DNA of 64,000 bases from Rhabditoides inermis (GCA_963966185.1 CAWZYM010000221.1:1-64000); one strand, 5' to 3'; positions 30,147 to 41,147 are shown, counted from the first letter of the stretch. A program made the numbers and translations. Notes: generated by a model from the sequence alone, not told the origin.

Positions 30147-30218
30147 GCGTCTGCGGTGTAATGGTCAGCATGGATGCCTTCCAAGCATTCGACGGGGGTT
30201 CGATTCCCCCCAGACGCA
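30147..30218 (+). tRNA. tRNA-Gly(TCC), C8 form
   Basis: Unit 34, G2, C8. Confidence 0.8.

Positions 30219-30315
30219 TAACGTTTTGCCCTATTAAAAATAATTTCAGCATCACTACTCGCGTGCTTTTGCAGCGTGCGATCGAATATCGGCGGAGAAT
30301 GGAGAGGAATCTGAA

Positions 30316-30388
30316 GCCTCGTTAGCTCAGTTGGTAGAGCGTTAGACTTTTAATCTAACGGCCACGGGTTCGAGTCCCGTACGGGGCT
30316..30388 (+). tRNA. tRNA-Lys(TTT)
   Basis: Unit 34, K. Confidence 0.92.

Positions 30389-30508
30389 GTAATTTTGCTA
30401 TTTTTGGATCAATGCTACTGATTCTTTCATCATTTCGCGGACGTACCTTGCAATCTTTGTCGGCGCCTTTTGCCAACACTTCCACGCTATTAGACAGCCG
30501 TTCTCTCG

Positions 30509-30580
30509 GCCTATGTAGTATAGTGGTTAGTACTCCACGTTGTGGCCGTGGCGACACAGGTTCGATTCCTGTCATAGGCA
30509..30580 (+). tRNA. tRNA-His(GTG)
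   Basis: Unit 34, H2. Confidence 0.93.

Positions 30581-30793
30581 TTTCCTTTTTGTAAACGTCG
30601 TCGCTCACGAAAAACTTTTGTCTGACCAACTTCGAATAAAGTTGATCGTGGGAGAACGGAAAACAGTCTTGAAGGTCCTGGAAGTGTTTCATTTCTTAGC
30701 CACTTGCAACTTGCAACTTATTGTGTATGTATGAGTATGAGAGTATGTGTATGAATGTAACATCATCACGCAATTATTTTAGCTCAGTTATTG

Positions 30794-30865
30794 GCCTATG
30801 TAGTATAGTGGTTAGTACTCCACGTTGTGGCCGTGGCGACACAGGTTCGATTCCTGTCATAGGCA
30794..30865 (+). tRNA. tRNA-His(GTG)
   Basis: Unit 35, H1. Confidence 0.93.

Positions 30866-30933
30866 TTCCTTTTCCTTTCTCCGTTGTCCAGATCAAGCCT
30901 GCGCATATCCGATTTCTGGGAGATCAAGAACAA

Positions 30934-31005
30934 GCGTCTGTGGTGTAATGGTCAGCATGGATGCCTTCCAAGCATTCGACGGGGGTTCGATTCCCCCCAG
31001 ACGCA
30934..31005 (+). 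tRNA. tRNA-Gly(TCC)
   Basis: Unit 35, G1. Confidence 0.93.

Positions 31006-31078
31006 TTACATTTTGCAAATTTGTGAAAAGAATGAGTGCTCGGGCACGAAACCGCTCAGTAAGAGCACTCTCACATGA

Positions 31079-31150
31079 GCGTCTGTGGTGTAATGGTCAG
31101 CATGGATGCCTTCCAAGCATTCGACGGGGGTTCGATTCCCCCCAGACGCA
31079..31150 (+). tRNA. tRNA-Gly(TCC)
   Basis: Unit 35, G2, U8 form. Confidence 0.93.

Positions 31151-31247
31151 TAACGTTTTGCCCTATTAAAAATAATTTCAGCATCACTACTCGCGTGCTT
31201 TTGCAGCGTGCGATCGAATATCGGCGGAGAATGGAGAGGAATCTGAA

Positions 31248-31320
31248 GCCTCGTTAGCTCAGTTGGTAGAGCGTTAGACTTTTAATCTAACGGCCACGGG
31301 TTCGAGTCCCGTACGGGGCT
31248..31320 (+). tRNA. tRNA-Lys(TTT)
   Basis: Unit 35, K. Confidence 0.92.

Positions 31321-31440
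31321 GTAATTTTGCTATTTTTGGATCAATGCTACTGATTCTTTCATCATTTCGCGGACGTACCTTGCAATCTTTGTCGACGCCT
31401 TTTGCCAACACTTCCACGCTATTAGACAGCCGTTCTCTCG

Positions 31441-31512
31441 GCCTATGTAGTATAGTGGTTAGTACTCCACGTTGTGGCCGTGGCGACACAGGTTCGATTC
31501 CTGTCATAGGCA
31441..31512 (+). tRNA. tRNA-His(GTG)
   Basis: Unit 35, H2. Confidence 0.93.

Positions 31513-31725
31513 TTTCCTTTTTGTAAACGTCGTCGCTCACGAAAAACTTTTGTCTGACCAACTTCGAATAAAGTTGATCGTGGGAGAACGGAAAACAGTC
31601 TTGAAGGTCCTGGAAGTGTTTCATTTCTTAGCCACTTGCAACTTGCAACTTATTGTGTATGTATGAGTATGAGAGTATGTGTATGAATGTAACATCATCA
31701 CGCAATTATTTTAGCTCAGTTATTG

Positions 31726-31797
31726 GCCTATGTAGTATAGTGGTTAGTACTCCACGTTGTGGCCGTGGCGACACAGGTTCGATTCCTGTCATAGGCA
31726..31797 (+). tRNA. 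tRNA-His(GTG)
   Basis: Unit 36, H1. Confidence 0.93.

Positions 31798-31865
31798 TTC
31801 CTTTTCCTTTCTCCGTTGTCCAGATCAAGCCTGCGCATATCCGATTTCTGGGAGATCAAGAACAA

Positions 31866-31937
31866 GCGTCTGTGGTGTAATGGTCAGCATGGATGCCTTC
31901 CAAGCATTCGACGGGGGTTCGATTCCCCCCAGACGCA
31866..31937 (+). tRNA. tRNA-Gly(TCC)
   Basis: Unit 36, G1. Confidence 0.93.

Positions 31938-32010
31938 TTACATTTTGCAAATTTGTGAAAAGAATGAGTGCTCGGGCACGAAACCGCTCAGTAAGAGCAC
32001 TCTCACATGA

Positions 32011-32082
32011 GCGTCTGTGGTGTAATGGTCAGCATGGATGCCTTCCAAGCATTCGACGGGGGTTCGATTCCCCCCAGACGCA
32011..32082 (+). tRNA. tRNA-Gly(TCC)
   Basis: Unit 36, G2, U8 form. Confidence 0.93.

Positions 32083-32179
32083 TAACGTTTTGCCCTATTA
32101 AAAATAATTTCAGCATCACTACTCGCGTGCTTTTGCAGCGTGCGATCGAATATCGGCGGAGAATGGAGAGGAATCTGAA

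Positions 32180-32252
32180 GCCTCGTTAGCTCAGTTGGTA
32201 GAGCGTTAGACTTTTAATCTAACGGCCACGGGTTCGAGTCCCGTACGGGGCT
32180..32252 (+). tRNA. tRNA-Lys(TTT)
   Basis: Unit 36, K. Confidence 0.92.

Positions 32253-32372
32253 GTAATTTTGCTATTTTTGGATCAATGCTACTGATTATTTCATCATTTC
32301 GCGGACGTACCTTGCAATCTTTGTCGGCGCCTTTTGCCAACACTTCCACGCTATTAGACAGCCGTTCTCACG

Positions 32373-32444
32373 GCCTATGTAGTATAGTGGTTAGTACTCC
32401 ACGTTGTGGCCGTGGCGACACAGGTTCGATTCCTGTCATAGGCA
32373..32444 (+). tRNA. tRNA-His(GTG)
   Basis: Unit 36, H2. Confidence 0.93.

Positions 32445-32657
32445 TTTCCTTTTTGTAAACGTCGTCGCTCACGAAAAACTTTTGTCTGACCAACTTCGAA
32501 TAAAGTTGATCGTGGGAGAACGGAAAACAGTCTTGAAGGTCCTGGAAGTGTTTCATTTCTTAGCCACTTGCAACTTGCAACTTATTGTGTATGTATGAGT
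32601 ATGAGAGTATGTGTATGAATGTAACATCATCACGCAATTATTTTAGCTCAGTTATTG

Positions 32658-32729
32658 GCCTATGTAGTATAGTGGTTAGTACTCCACGTTGTGGCCGTGG
32701 CGACACAGGTTCGATTCCTGTCATAGGCA
32658..32729 (+). tRNA. tRNA-His(GTG)
   Basis: Unit 37, H1. Confidence 0.93.

Positions 32730-32797
32730 TTCCTTTTCCTTTCTCCGTTGTCCAGATCAAGCCTGCGCATATCCAATTTCTGGGAGATCAAGAACAA

Positions 32798-32869
32798 GCG
32801 TCTGTGGTGTAATGGTCAGCATGGATGCCTTCCAAGCATTCGACGGGGGTTCGATTCCCCCCAGACGCA
32798..32869 (+). tRNA. tRNA-Gly(TCC)
   Basis: Unit 37, G1. Confidence 0.93.

Positions 32870-32942
32870 TGACATTTTGCAAATTTGTGAAAAGAATGAG
32901 TGCTCGGGCACGAAACCGCTCAGTAAGAGCACTCTCACATGA

Positions 32943-33021
32943 GCGTCTGCGGTGTAATGGTCAGCATGGATGCCTTCCAAGCATTCGACGGGGGTTCGAT
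33001 TCCCCCCCCCCCCCAGACGCA
32943..33021 (+). tRNA. tRNA-Gly(TCC), C8, C-run of 13 (likely dead)
   Basis: Unit 37, G2. C8, seven extra C. Confidence 0.5.

Positions 33022-33118
33022 TAACGTTTTGCCCTATTAAAAATAATTTCAGCATCACTACTCGCGTGCTTTTGCAGCGTGCGATCGAATATCGGCGGAG
33101 AATGGAGAGGAATCTGAA

Positions 33119-33191
33119 GCCTCGTTAGCTCAGTTGGTAGAGCGTTAGACTTTTAATCTAACGGCCACGGGTTCGAGTCCCGTACGGGGCT
33119..33191 (+). tRNA. tRNA-Lys(TTT)
   Basis: Unit 37, K. Confidence 0.92.

Positions 33192-33311
33192 GTAATTTTG
33201 CTATTTTTGGATCAATGCTACTGATTCTTTCATCATTTCGCGGACGTACCTTGCAATCTTTGTCGGCGCCTTTTGCCAACACTTCCACGCTATTAGACAG
33301 CCGTTCTCTCG

Positions 33312-33383
33312 GCCTATGTAGTATAGTGGTTAGTACTCCACGTTGTGGCCGTGGCGACACAGGTTCGATTCCTGTCATAGGCA
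33312..33383 (+). tRNA. tRNA-His(GTG)
   Basis: Unit 37, H2. Confidence 0.93.

Positions 33384-33596
33384 TTTCCTTTTTGTAAACG
33401 TCGTCGCTCACGAAAAACTTTTGTCTGACCAACTTCGAATAAAGTTGATCGTGGGAGAACGGAAAACAGTCTTGAAGGTCCTGGAAGTGTTTCATTTCTT
33501 AGCCACTTGCAACTTGCAACTTATTGTGTATGTATGAGTATGAGAGTATGTGTATGAATGTAACATCATCACGCAATTATTTTAGCTCAGTTATTG

Positions 33597-33668
33597 GCCT
33601 ATGTAGTATAGTGGTTAGTACTCCACGTTGTGGCCGTGGCGACACAGGTTCGATTCCTGTCATAGGCA
33597..33668 (+). tRNA. tRNA-His(GTG)
   Basis: Unit 38, H1. Confidence 0.93.

Positions 33669-33736
33669 TTCCTTTTCCTTTCTCCGTTGTCCAGATCAAG
33701 CCTGCGCATATCCGATTTCTGGGAGATCAAGAACAA

Positions 33737-33808
33737 GCGTCTGTGGTGTAATGGTCAGCATGGATGCCTTCCAAGCATTCGACGGGGGTTCGATTCCCCC
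33801 CAGACGCA
33737..33808 (+). tRNA. tRNA-Gly(TCC)
   Basis: Unit 38, G1. Confidence 0.93.

Positions 33809-33881
33809 TGACATTTTGCAAATTTGTGAAAAGAATGAGTGCTCGGGCACGAAACCGCTCAGTAAGAGCACTCTCACATGA

Positions 33882-33954
33882 GCGTCTGCGGTGTAATGGT
33901 CAGCATGGATGCCTTCCAAGCATTCGACGGGGGTTCGATTCCCCCCCAGACGCA
33882..33954 (+). tRNA. tRNA-Gly(TCC), C8, C-run of 7
   Basis: Unit 38, G2. C8, one extra C. Confidence 0.65.

Positions 33955-34051
33955 TAACGTTTTGCCCTATTAAAAATAATTTCAGCATCACTACTCGCGT
34001 GCTTTTGCAGCGTGCGATCGAATATCGGCGGAGAATGGAGAGGAATCTGAA

Positions 34052-34124
34052 GCCTCGTTAGCTCAGTTGGTAGAGCGTTAGACTTTTAATCTAACGGCCA
34101 CGGGTTCGAGTCCCGTACGGGGCT
34052..34124 (+). tRNA. tRNA-Lys(TTT)
   Basis: Unit 38, K. 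Confidence 0.92.

Positions 34125-34244
34125 GTAATTTTGCTATTTTTGGATCAATGCTACTGATTATTTCATCATTTCGCGGACGTACCTTGCAATCTTTGTCGGC
34201 GCCTTTTGCCAACACTTCCACGCTATTAGACAGCCGTTCTCTCG

Positions 34245-34316
34245 GCCTATGTAGTATAGTGGTTAGTACTCCACGTTGTGGCCGTGGCGACACAGGTTCG
34301 ATTCCTGTCATAGGCA
34245..34316 (+). tRNA. tRNA-His(GTG)
   Basis: Unit 38, H2. Confidence 0.93.

Positions 34317-34436
34317 TTTCCTTTTTGTAAACGTCGTCGCTCACGAAAAACTTTTGTCTGACCAACTTCGAATAAAGTTGATCGTGGGAGAACGGAAAAC
34401 AGTCTTGAAGGTCCTGGAAGTGTTTCATTTCTTAGC

Positions 34437-34986
34437 TAGGGACCACAATACCATTTTCAGATGTTTGGATATGGTATAGCAATTAGTTCATTCATGTAGT
34501 TCATTTCAAGCTGATTTCAAAAATATATAATGTTCATAGGGTTCATCGTTCACATTGCGCTCAAATTCCGCGCAGCGCGCGCACCCGAGCGTGCGCTCAC
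34601 ATAGGGAAAGTGCGACAGAGGGCGGCTAGATCAAAAGATTTATGACGTCATCGATAGTTAAATTATGAATGTATTCGTTTATAATAGTAGCAATACGCTT
34701 TGTTTGATTGTAATCGATCAGTACTTGATGAAATACATCTCTTATTACATCATTTTTCATTACTCATTTTGGGCAATGGCGGCTAGATCAAAGAAATATG
34801 ACGTCATAATATCACTTTTTATCGATTTTCAGTACTTTACAGGGTACATGATCCCATAAATAAAATATCGTTGGAATCAGCGCGAAAGGGCGAATCGTTC
34901 TATGGTAATTAGAGCACATCATGTGTCCAGTGAGAATATGTTACATGATTTCGCCTCACTCTCTACATATCACGTTGTGGTCCCTA
34437..34986. mobile_element. MITE-like element, copy 3
   Basis: Same 550 bp, ends and flanks as copy 1. Confidence 0.88.

Positions 34987-35088
34987 TTTCTTAGCCACTT
35001 GCAACTTGCAACTTATTGTGTATGTATGAGTATGAGAGTATGTGTATGAATGTAACATCATCACGCAATTATTTTAGCTCAGTTATTG

Positions 35089-35160
35089 GCCTATGTAGTA
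35101 TAGTGGTTAGTACTCCACGTTGTGGCCGTGGCGACACAGGTTCGATTCCTGTCATAGGCA
35089..35160 (+). tRNA. tRNA-His(GTG)
   Basis: Unit 39, H1. Confidence 0.93.

Positions 35161-35228
35161 TTCCTTTTCCTTTCTCCGTTGTCCAGATCAAGCCTGCGCA
35201 TATCCGATTTCTGGGAGATCAAGAACAA

Positions 35229-35300
35229 GCGTCTGTGGTGTAATGGTCAGCATGGATGCCTTCCAAGCATTCGACGGGGGTTCGATTCCCCCCAGACGCA
35229..35300 (+). tRNA. tRNA-Gly(TCC)
   Basis: Unit 39, G1. Confidence 0.93.

Positions 35301-35373
35301 TGACATTTTGCAAATTTGTGAAAAGAATGAGTGCTCGGGCACGAAACCGCTCAGTAAGAGCACTCTCACATGA

Positions 35374-35447
35374 GCGTCTGCGGTGTAATGGTCAGCATGG
35401 ATGCCTTCCAAGCATTCGACGGGGGTTCGATTCCCCCCCCAGACGCA
35374..35447 (+). tRNA. tRNA-Gly(TCC), C8, C-run of 8
   Basis: Unit 39, G2. 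C8, two extra C. Confidence 0.6.

Positions 35448-35544
35448 TAACGTTTTGCCCTATTAAAAATAATTTCAGCATCACTACTCGCGTGCTTTTG
35501 CAGCGTGCGATCGAATATCGGCGGAGAATGGAGAGGAATCTGAA

Positions 35545-35617
35545 GCCTCGTTAGCTCAGTTGGTAGAGCGTTAGACTTTTAATCTAACGGCCACGGGTTC
35601 GAGTCCCGTACGGGGCT
35545..35617 (+). tRNA. tRNA-Lys(TTT)
   Basis: Unit 39, K. Confidence 0.92.

Positions 35618-35737
35618 GTAATTTTGCTATTTTTGGATCAATGCTACTGATTCTTTCATCATTTCGCGGACGTACCTTGCAATCTTTGTCGGCGCCTTTT
35701 GCCAACACTTCCACGCTATTAGACAGCCGTTCTCTCG

Positions 35738-35809
35738 GCCTATGTAGTATAGTGGTTAGTACTCCACGTTGTGGCCGTGGCGACACAGGTTCGATTCCTG
35801 TCATAGGCA
35738..35809 (+). tRNA. tRNA-His(GTG)
   Basis: Unit 39, H2. Confidence 0.93.

Positions 35810-36022
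35810 TTTCCTTTTTGTAAACGTCGTCGCTCACGAAAAACTTTTGTCTGACCAACTTCGAATAAAGTTGATCGTGGGAGAACGGAAAACAGTCTTG
35901 AAGGTCCTGGAAGTGTTTCATTTCTTAGCCACTTGCAACTTGCAACTTATTGTGTATGTATGAGTATGAGAGTATGTGTATGAATGTAACATCATCACGC
36001 AATTATTTTAGCTCAGTTATTG

Positions 36023-36094
36023 GCCTATGTAGTATAGTGGTTAGTACTCCACGTTGTGGCCGTGGCGACACAGGTTCGATTCCTGTCATAGGCA
36023..36094 (+). tRNA. tRNA-His(GTG)
   Basis: Unit 40, H1. Confidence 0.93.

Positions 36095-36162
36095 TTCCTT
36101 TTCCTTTCTCCGTTGTCCAGATCAAGCCTGCGCATATCCGATTTCTGGGAGATCAAGAACAA

Positions 36163-36234
36163 GCGTCTGTGGTGTAATGGTCAGCATGGATGCCTTCCAA
36201 GCATTCGACGGGGGTTCGATTCCCCCCAGACGCA
36163..36234 (+). tRNA. tRNA-Gly(TCC)
   Basis: Unit 40, G1. Confidence 0.93.

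Positions 36235-36307
36235 TGACATTTTGCAAATTTGTGAAAAGAATGAGTGCTCGGGCACGAAACCGCTCAGTAAGTGCACTCT
36301 CACATGA

Positions 36308-36379
36308 GCGTCTGCGGTGTAATGGTCAGCATGGATGCCTTCCAAGCATTCGACGGGGGTTCGATTCCCCCCAGACGCA
36308..36379 (+). tRNA. tRNA-Gly(TCC), C8 form
   Basis: Unit 40, G2, C8. Confidence 0.8.

Positions 36380-36476
36380 TAACGTTTTGCCCTATTAAAA
36401 ATAATTTCAGCATCACTACTCGCGTGCTTTTGCAGCGTGCGATCGAATATCGGCGGAGAATGGAGAGGAATCTGAA

Positions 36477-36549
36477 GCCTCGTTAGCTCAGTTGGTAGAG
36501 CGTTAGACTTTTAATCTAACGGCCACGGGTTCGAGTCCCGTACGGGGCT
36477..36549 (+). tRNA. tRNA-Lys(TTT)
   Basis: Unit 40, K. Confidence 0.92.

Positions 36550-36669
36550 GTAATTTTGCTATTTTTGGATCAATGCTACTGATTCTTTCATCATTTCGCG
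36601 GACGTACCTTGCAATCTTTGTCGGCGCCTTTTGCCAACACTTCCACGCTATTAGACAGCCGTTCTCTCG

Positions 36670-36741
36670 GCCTATGTAGTATAGTGGTTAGTACTCCACG
36701 TTGTGGCCGTGGCGACACAGGTTCGATTCCTGTCATAGGCA
36670..36741 (+). tRNA. tRNA-His(GTG)
   Basis: Unit 40, H2. Confidence 0.93.

Positions 36742-36954
36742 TTTCCTTTTTGTAAACGTCGTCGCTCACGAAAAACTTTTGTCTGACCAACTTCGAATAA
36801 AGTTGATCGTGGGAGAACGGAAAACAGTCTTGAAGGTCCTGGAAGTGTTTCATTTCTTAGCCACTTGCAACTTGCAACTTATTGTGTATGTATGAGTATG
36901 AGAGTATGTGTATGAATGTAACATCATCACGCAATTATTTTAGCTCAGTTATTG

Positions 36955-37026
36955 GCCTATGTAGTATAGTGGTTAGTACTCCACGTTGTGGCCGTGGCGA
37001 CACAGGTTCGATTCCTGTCATAGGCA
36955..37026 (+). tRNA. tRNA-His(GTG)
   Basis: Unit 41, H1. Confidence 0.93.

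Positions 37027-37094
37027 TTCCTTTTCCTTTCTCCGTTGTCCAGATCAAGCCTGCGCATATCCGATTTCTGGGAGATCAAGAACAA

Positions 37095-37166
37095 GCGTCT
37101 GTGGTGTAATGGTCAGCATGGATGCCTTCCAAGCATTCGACGGGGGTTCGATTCCCCCCAGACGCA
37095..37166 (+). tRNA. tRNA-Gly(TCC)
   Basis: Unit 41, G1. Confidence 0.93.

Positions 37167-37239
37167 TTACATTTTGCAAATTTGTGAAAAGAATGAGTGC
37201 TCGGGCACGAAACCGCTCAGTAAGAGCACTCTCACATGA

Positions 37240-37311
37240 GCGTCTGTGGTGTAATGGTCAGCATGGATGCCTTCCAAGCATTCGACGGGGGTTCGATTCC
37301 CCCCAGACGCA
37240..37311 (+). tRNA. tRNA-Gly(TCC)
   Basis: Unit 41, G2, U8 form. Confidence 0.93.

Positions 37312-37408
37312 TAACGTTTTGCCCTATTAAAAATAATTTCAGCATCACTACTCGCGTGCTTTTGCAGCGTGCGATCGAATATCGGCGGAGAATGGAGAGG
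37401 AATCTGAA

Positions 37409-37481
37409 GCCTCGTTAGCTCAGTTGGTAGAGCGTTAGACTTTTAATCTAACGGCCACGGGTTCGAGTCCCGTACGGGGCT
37409..37481 (+). tRNA. tRNA-Lys(TTT)
   Basis: Unit 41, K. Confidence 0.92.

Positions 37482-37601
37482 GTAATTTTGCTATTTTTGG
37501 ATCAATGCTACTGATTCTTTCATCATTTCGCGGACGTACCTTGCAATCTTTGTCGGCGCCTTTTGCCAACACTTCCACGCTATTAGACAGCCGTTCTCTC
37601 G

Positions 37602-37673
37602 GCCTATGTAGTATAGTGGTTAGTACTCCACGTTGTGGCCGTGGCGACACAGGTTCGATTCCTGTCATAGGCA
37602..37673 (+). tRNA. tRNA-His(GTG)
   Basis: Unit 41, H2. Confidence 0.93.

Positions 37674-37885
37674 TTTCCTTTTTGTAAACGTCGTCGCTCA
37701 CGAAAAACTTTTGTCTGACCAACTTCGAATAAAGTTGATCGTGGGAGAACGGAAAACAGTCTTGAAGGTCCTGGAAGTGTTTCATTTCTTAGCCACTTGC
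37801 AACTTGCAATTATTGTGTATGTATGAGAATGAGAGTATGTGTATGAATGTAACATCATCACGCAATTATTTTAGCTCAGTTATTG

Positions 37886-37957
37886 CCCTATGTAGTATAG
37901 TGGTTAGTACTCCACGTTGTGGCCGTGGCGACACAGGTTCGATTCCTGTCATAGGCA
37886..37957 (+). tRNA. tRNA-His(GTG), first base C
   Basis: Unit 42, H1. G1 is C, as at 27247. Confidence 0.72.

Positions 37958-38025
37958 TTCCTTTTCCTTTCTCCGTTGTCCAGATCAAGCCTGCGCATAT
38001 CCGATTTCTGGGAGATCAAGAACAA

Positions 38026-38097
38026 GCGTCTGTGGTGTAATGGTCAGCATGGATGCCTTCCAAGCATTCGACGGGGGTTCGATTCCCCCCAGACGCA
38026..38097 (+). tRNA. tRNA-Gly(TCC)
   Basis: Unit 42, G1. Confidence 0.93.

Positions 38098-38170
38098 TGA
38101 CATTTTGCAAATTTGTGAAAAGAATGAGTGCTCGGGCACGAAACCGCTCAGTAAGAGCACTCTCACATGA

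Positions 38171-38242
38171 GCGTCTGCGGTGTAATGGTCAGCATGGATG
38201 CCTTCCAAGCATTCGACGGGGGTTCGATTCCCCCCAGACGCA
38171..38242 (+). tRNA. tRNA-Gly(TCC), C8 form
   Basis: Unit 42, G2, C8. Confidence 0.8.

Positions 38243-38339
38243 TAACGTTTTGCCCTATTAAAAATAATTTCAGCATCACTACTCGCGTGCTTTTGCAGCG
38301 TGCGATCGAATATCGGCGGAGAATGGAGAGAAATCTGAA

Positions 38340-38412
38340 GCCTCGTTAGCTCAGTTGGTAGAGCGTTAGACTTTTAATCTAACGGCCACGGGTTCGAGTC
38401 CCGTACGGGGCT
38340..38412 (+). tRNA. tRNA-Lys(TTT)
   Basis: Unit 42, K. Confidence 0.92.

Positions 38413-38532
38413 GTAATTTTGCTATTTTTGGATCAATGCTACTGATTCTTCCATCATTTCGCGGACGTACCTTGCAATCTTTGTCGGCGCCTTTTGCCAA
38501 CACTTCCACGCTATTAGACAGCCGTTCTCTCG

Positions 38533-38604
38533 GCCTATGTAGTATAGTGGTTAGTACTCCACGTTGTGGCCGTGGCGACACAGGTTCGATTCCTGTCATA
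38601 GGCA
38533..38604 (+). tRNA. tRNA-His(GTG)
   Basis: Unit 42, H2. Confidence 0.93.

Positions 38605-38817
38605 TTTCCTTTTTGTAAACGTCGTCGCTCACGAAAAACTTTTGTCTGACCAACTTCGAATAAAGTTGATCGTGGGAGAACGGAAAACAGTCTTGAAGGT
38701 CCTGGAAGTGTTTCATTTCTTAGCCACTTGCAACTTGCAACTTATTGTGTATGTATGAGTATGAGAGTATGTGTATGAATGTAACATCATCACGCAATTA
38801 TTTTAGCTCAGTTATTG

Positions 38818-38889
38818 GCCTATGTAGTATAGTGGTTAGTACTCCACGTTGTGGCCGTGGCGACACAGGTTCGATTCCTGTCATAGGCA
38818..38889 (+). tRNA. tRNA-His(GTG)
   Basis: Unit 43, H1. Confidence 0.93.

Positions 38890-38957
38890 TTCCTTTTCCT
38901 TTCTCCGTTGTCCAGATCAAGCCTGCGCATATCCGATTTCTGGGAGATCAAGAACAA

Positions 38958-39029
38958 GCGTCTGTGGTGTAATGGTCAGCATGGATGCCTTCCAAGCATT
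39001 CGACGGGGGTTCGATTCCCCCCAGACGCA
38958..39029 (+). tRNA. tRNA-Gly(TCC)
   Basis: Unit 43, G1. Confidence 0.93.

Positions 39030-39102
39030 TGACATTTTGCAAATTTGTGAAAAGAATGAGTGCTCGGGCACGAAACCGCTCAGTAAGAGCACTCTCACAT
39101 GA

Positions 39103-39174
39103 GCGTCTGCGGTGTAATGGTCAGCATGGATGCCTTCCAAGCATTCGACGGGGGTTCGATTCCCCCCAGACGCA
39103..39174 (+). tRNA. tRNA-Gly(TCC), C8 form
   Basis: Unit 43, G2, C8. Confidence 0.8.

Positions 39175-39271
39175 TAACGTTTTGCCCTATTAAAAATAAT
39201 TTCAGCATCACTACTCGCGTGCTTTTGCAGCGTGCGATCGAATATCGGCGGAGAATGGAGAGAAATCTGAA

Positions 39272-39344
39272 GCCTCGTTAGCTCAGTTGGTAGAGCGTTA
39301 GACTTTTAATCTAACGGCCACGGGTTCGAGTCCCGTACGGGGCT
39272..39344 (+). tRNA. tRNA-Lys(TTT)
   Basis: Unit 43, K. 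Confidence 0.92.

Positions 39345-39464
39345 GTAATTTTGCTATTTTTGGATCAATGCTACTGATTCTTTCATCATTTCGCGGACGT
39401 ACCTTGCAATCTTTGTCGGCGCCTTTTGCCAACACTTCCACGCTATTAGACAGCCGTTCTCTCG

Positions 39465-39536
39465 GCCTATGTAGTATAGTGGTTAGTACTCCACGTTGTG
39501 GCCGTGGCGACACAGGTTCGATTCCTGTCATAGGCA
39465..39536 (+). tRNA. tRNA-His(GTG)
   Basis: Unit 43, H2. Confidence 0.93.

Positions 39537-39749
39537 TTTCCTTTTTGTAAACGTCGTCGCTCACGAAAAACTTTTGTCTGACCAACTTCGAATAAAGTTG
39601 ATCGTGGGAGAACGGAAAACAGTCTTGAAGGTCCTGGAAGTGTTTCATTTCTTAGCCACTTGCAACTTGCAACTTATTGTGTATGTATGAGTATGAGAGT
39701 ATGTGTATGAATGTAACATCATCACGCAATTATTTTAGCTCAGTTATTG

Positions 39750-39821
39750 GCCTATGTAGTATAGTGGTTAGTACTCCACGTTGTGGCCGTGGCGACACAG
39801 GTTCGATTCCTGTCATAGGCA
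39750..39821 (+). tRNA. tRNA-His(GTG)
   Basis: Unit 44, H1. Confidence 0.93.

Positions 39822-39889
39822 TTCCTTTTCCTTTCTCCGTTGTCCAGATCAAGCCTGCGCATATCCGATTTCTGGGAGATCAAGAACAA

Positions 39890-39961
39890 GCGTCTGTGGT
39901 GTAATGGTCAGCATGGATGCCTTCCAATCATTCGACGGGGGTTCGATTCCCCCCAGACGCA
39890..39961 (+). tRNA. tRNA-Gly(TCC), anticodon-stem mutant
   Basis: Unit 44, G1. G39 is T, as at 15849. Confidence 0.72.

Positions 39962-40034
39962 TTACATTTTGCAAATTTGTGAAAAGAATGAGTGCTCGGG
40001 CACGAAACCGCTCAGTAAGAGCACTCTCACATGA

Positions 40035-40106
40035 GCGTCTGTGGTGTAATGGTCAGCATGGATGCCTTCCAAGCATTCGACGGGGGTTCGATTCCCCCCA
40101 GACGCA
40035..40106 (+). tRNA. tRNA-Gly(TCC)
   Basis: Unit 44, G2, U8 form. Confidence 0.93.

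Positions 40107-40203
40107 TAACGTTTTGCCCTATTAAAAATAATTTCAGCATCACTACTCGCGTGCTTTTGCAGCGTGCGATCGAATATCGGCGGAGAATGGAGAGGAATCT
40201 GAA

Positions 40204-40276
40204 GCCTCGTTAGCTCAGTTGGTAGAGCGTTAGACTTTTAATTTAACGGCCACGGGTTCGAGTCCCGTACGGGGCT
40204..40276 (+). tRNA. tRNA-Lys(TTT), U40 form
   Basis: Unit 44, K; G30-U40 wobble. Confidence 0.88.

Positions 40277-40396
40277 GTAATTTTGCTATTTTTGGATCAA
40301 TGCTACTGATTCTTTCATCATTTCGCGGACGTACCTTGCAATCTTTGTCGGCGCCTTTTGCCAACACTTCCACGCTATTAGACAGCCGTTCTCTCG

Positions 40397-40468
40397 GCCT
40401 ATGTAGTATAGTGGTTAGTACTCCACGTTGTGGCCGTGGCGACACAGATTCGATTCCTGTCATAGGCA
40397..40468 (+). tRNA. tRNA-His(GTG), T-stem mutant
   Basis: Unit 44, H2. G53 is A. Confidence 0.7.

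Positions 40469-40679
40469 TTTCCTTTTTGTAAACGTCGTCGCTCACGAAA
40501 AACTTTTGTCTGACCAACTTCGAATAGTTGATCGTGGGAGAACGGAAAACAGTCTTGAAGGTCCTGGAAGTGTTTCATTTCTTAGCCACTTGCAACTTGC
40601 AACTTATTGTGTATGTATGAGTATGAGAGTATGTGTATGAATGTAACATCATCACGCAATTATTTTAGCTCAGTTATTG

Positions 40680-40751
40680 GCCTATGTAGTATAGTGGTTA
40701 GTACTCCACGTTGTGGCCGTGGCGACACAGGTTCGATTCCTGTCATAGGCA
40680..40751 (+). tRNA. tRNA-His(GTG)
   Basis: Unit 45, H1; G1 deleted downstream as in unit 19. Confidence 0.93.

Positions 40752-40785
40752 TTCCTTTTCCTTTCTCCGTTGTCCTCTCACATGA

Positions 40786-40857
40786 GCGTCTGCGGTGTAA
40801 TGGTCAGCATGGATGCCTTCCAAGCATTCGACGGGGGTTCGATTCCCCCCAGACGCA
40786..40857 (+). tRNA. tRNA-Gly(TCC), C8 form
   Basis: Unit 45, G2, C8. 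Confidence 0.8.

Positions 40858-40954
40858 TAACGTTTTGCCCTATTAAAAATAATTTCAGCATCACTACTCG
40901 CGTGCTTTTGCAGCGTGCGATCGAATATCGGCGGAGAATGGAGAGGAATCTGAA

Positions 40955-41027
40955 GCCTCGTTAGCTCAGTTGGTAGAGCGTTAGACTTTTAATCTAACGG
41001 CCACGGGTTCGAGTCCCGTACGGGGCT
40955..41027 (+). tRNA. tRNA-Lys(TTT)
   Basis: Unit 45, K. Confidence 0.92.

Positions 41028-41147
41028 GTAATTTTGCTATTTTTGGATCAATGCTACTGATTCTTTCATCATTTCGCGGACGTACCTTGCAATCTTTGTC
41101 GGCGCCTTTTGCCAACACTTCCACGCTATTAGACAGCCGTTCTCTCG

Larger units (their letters stand above)
21966..34436 (+). repeat. Higher-order repeat copy B (12471 bp)
   Basis: Same markers in the same order as copy A. The equal length is a coincidence of two opposite changes: it has one more unit (931 bp) before the G39-mutated unit (29251) and one fewer unit after it. 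Confidence 0.9.
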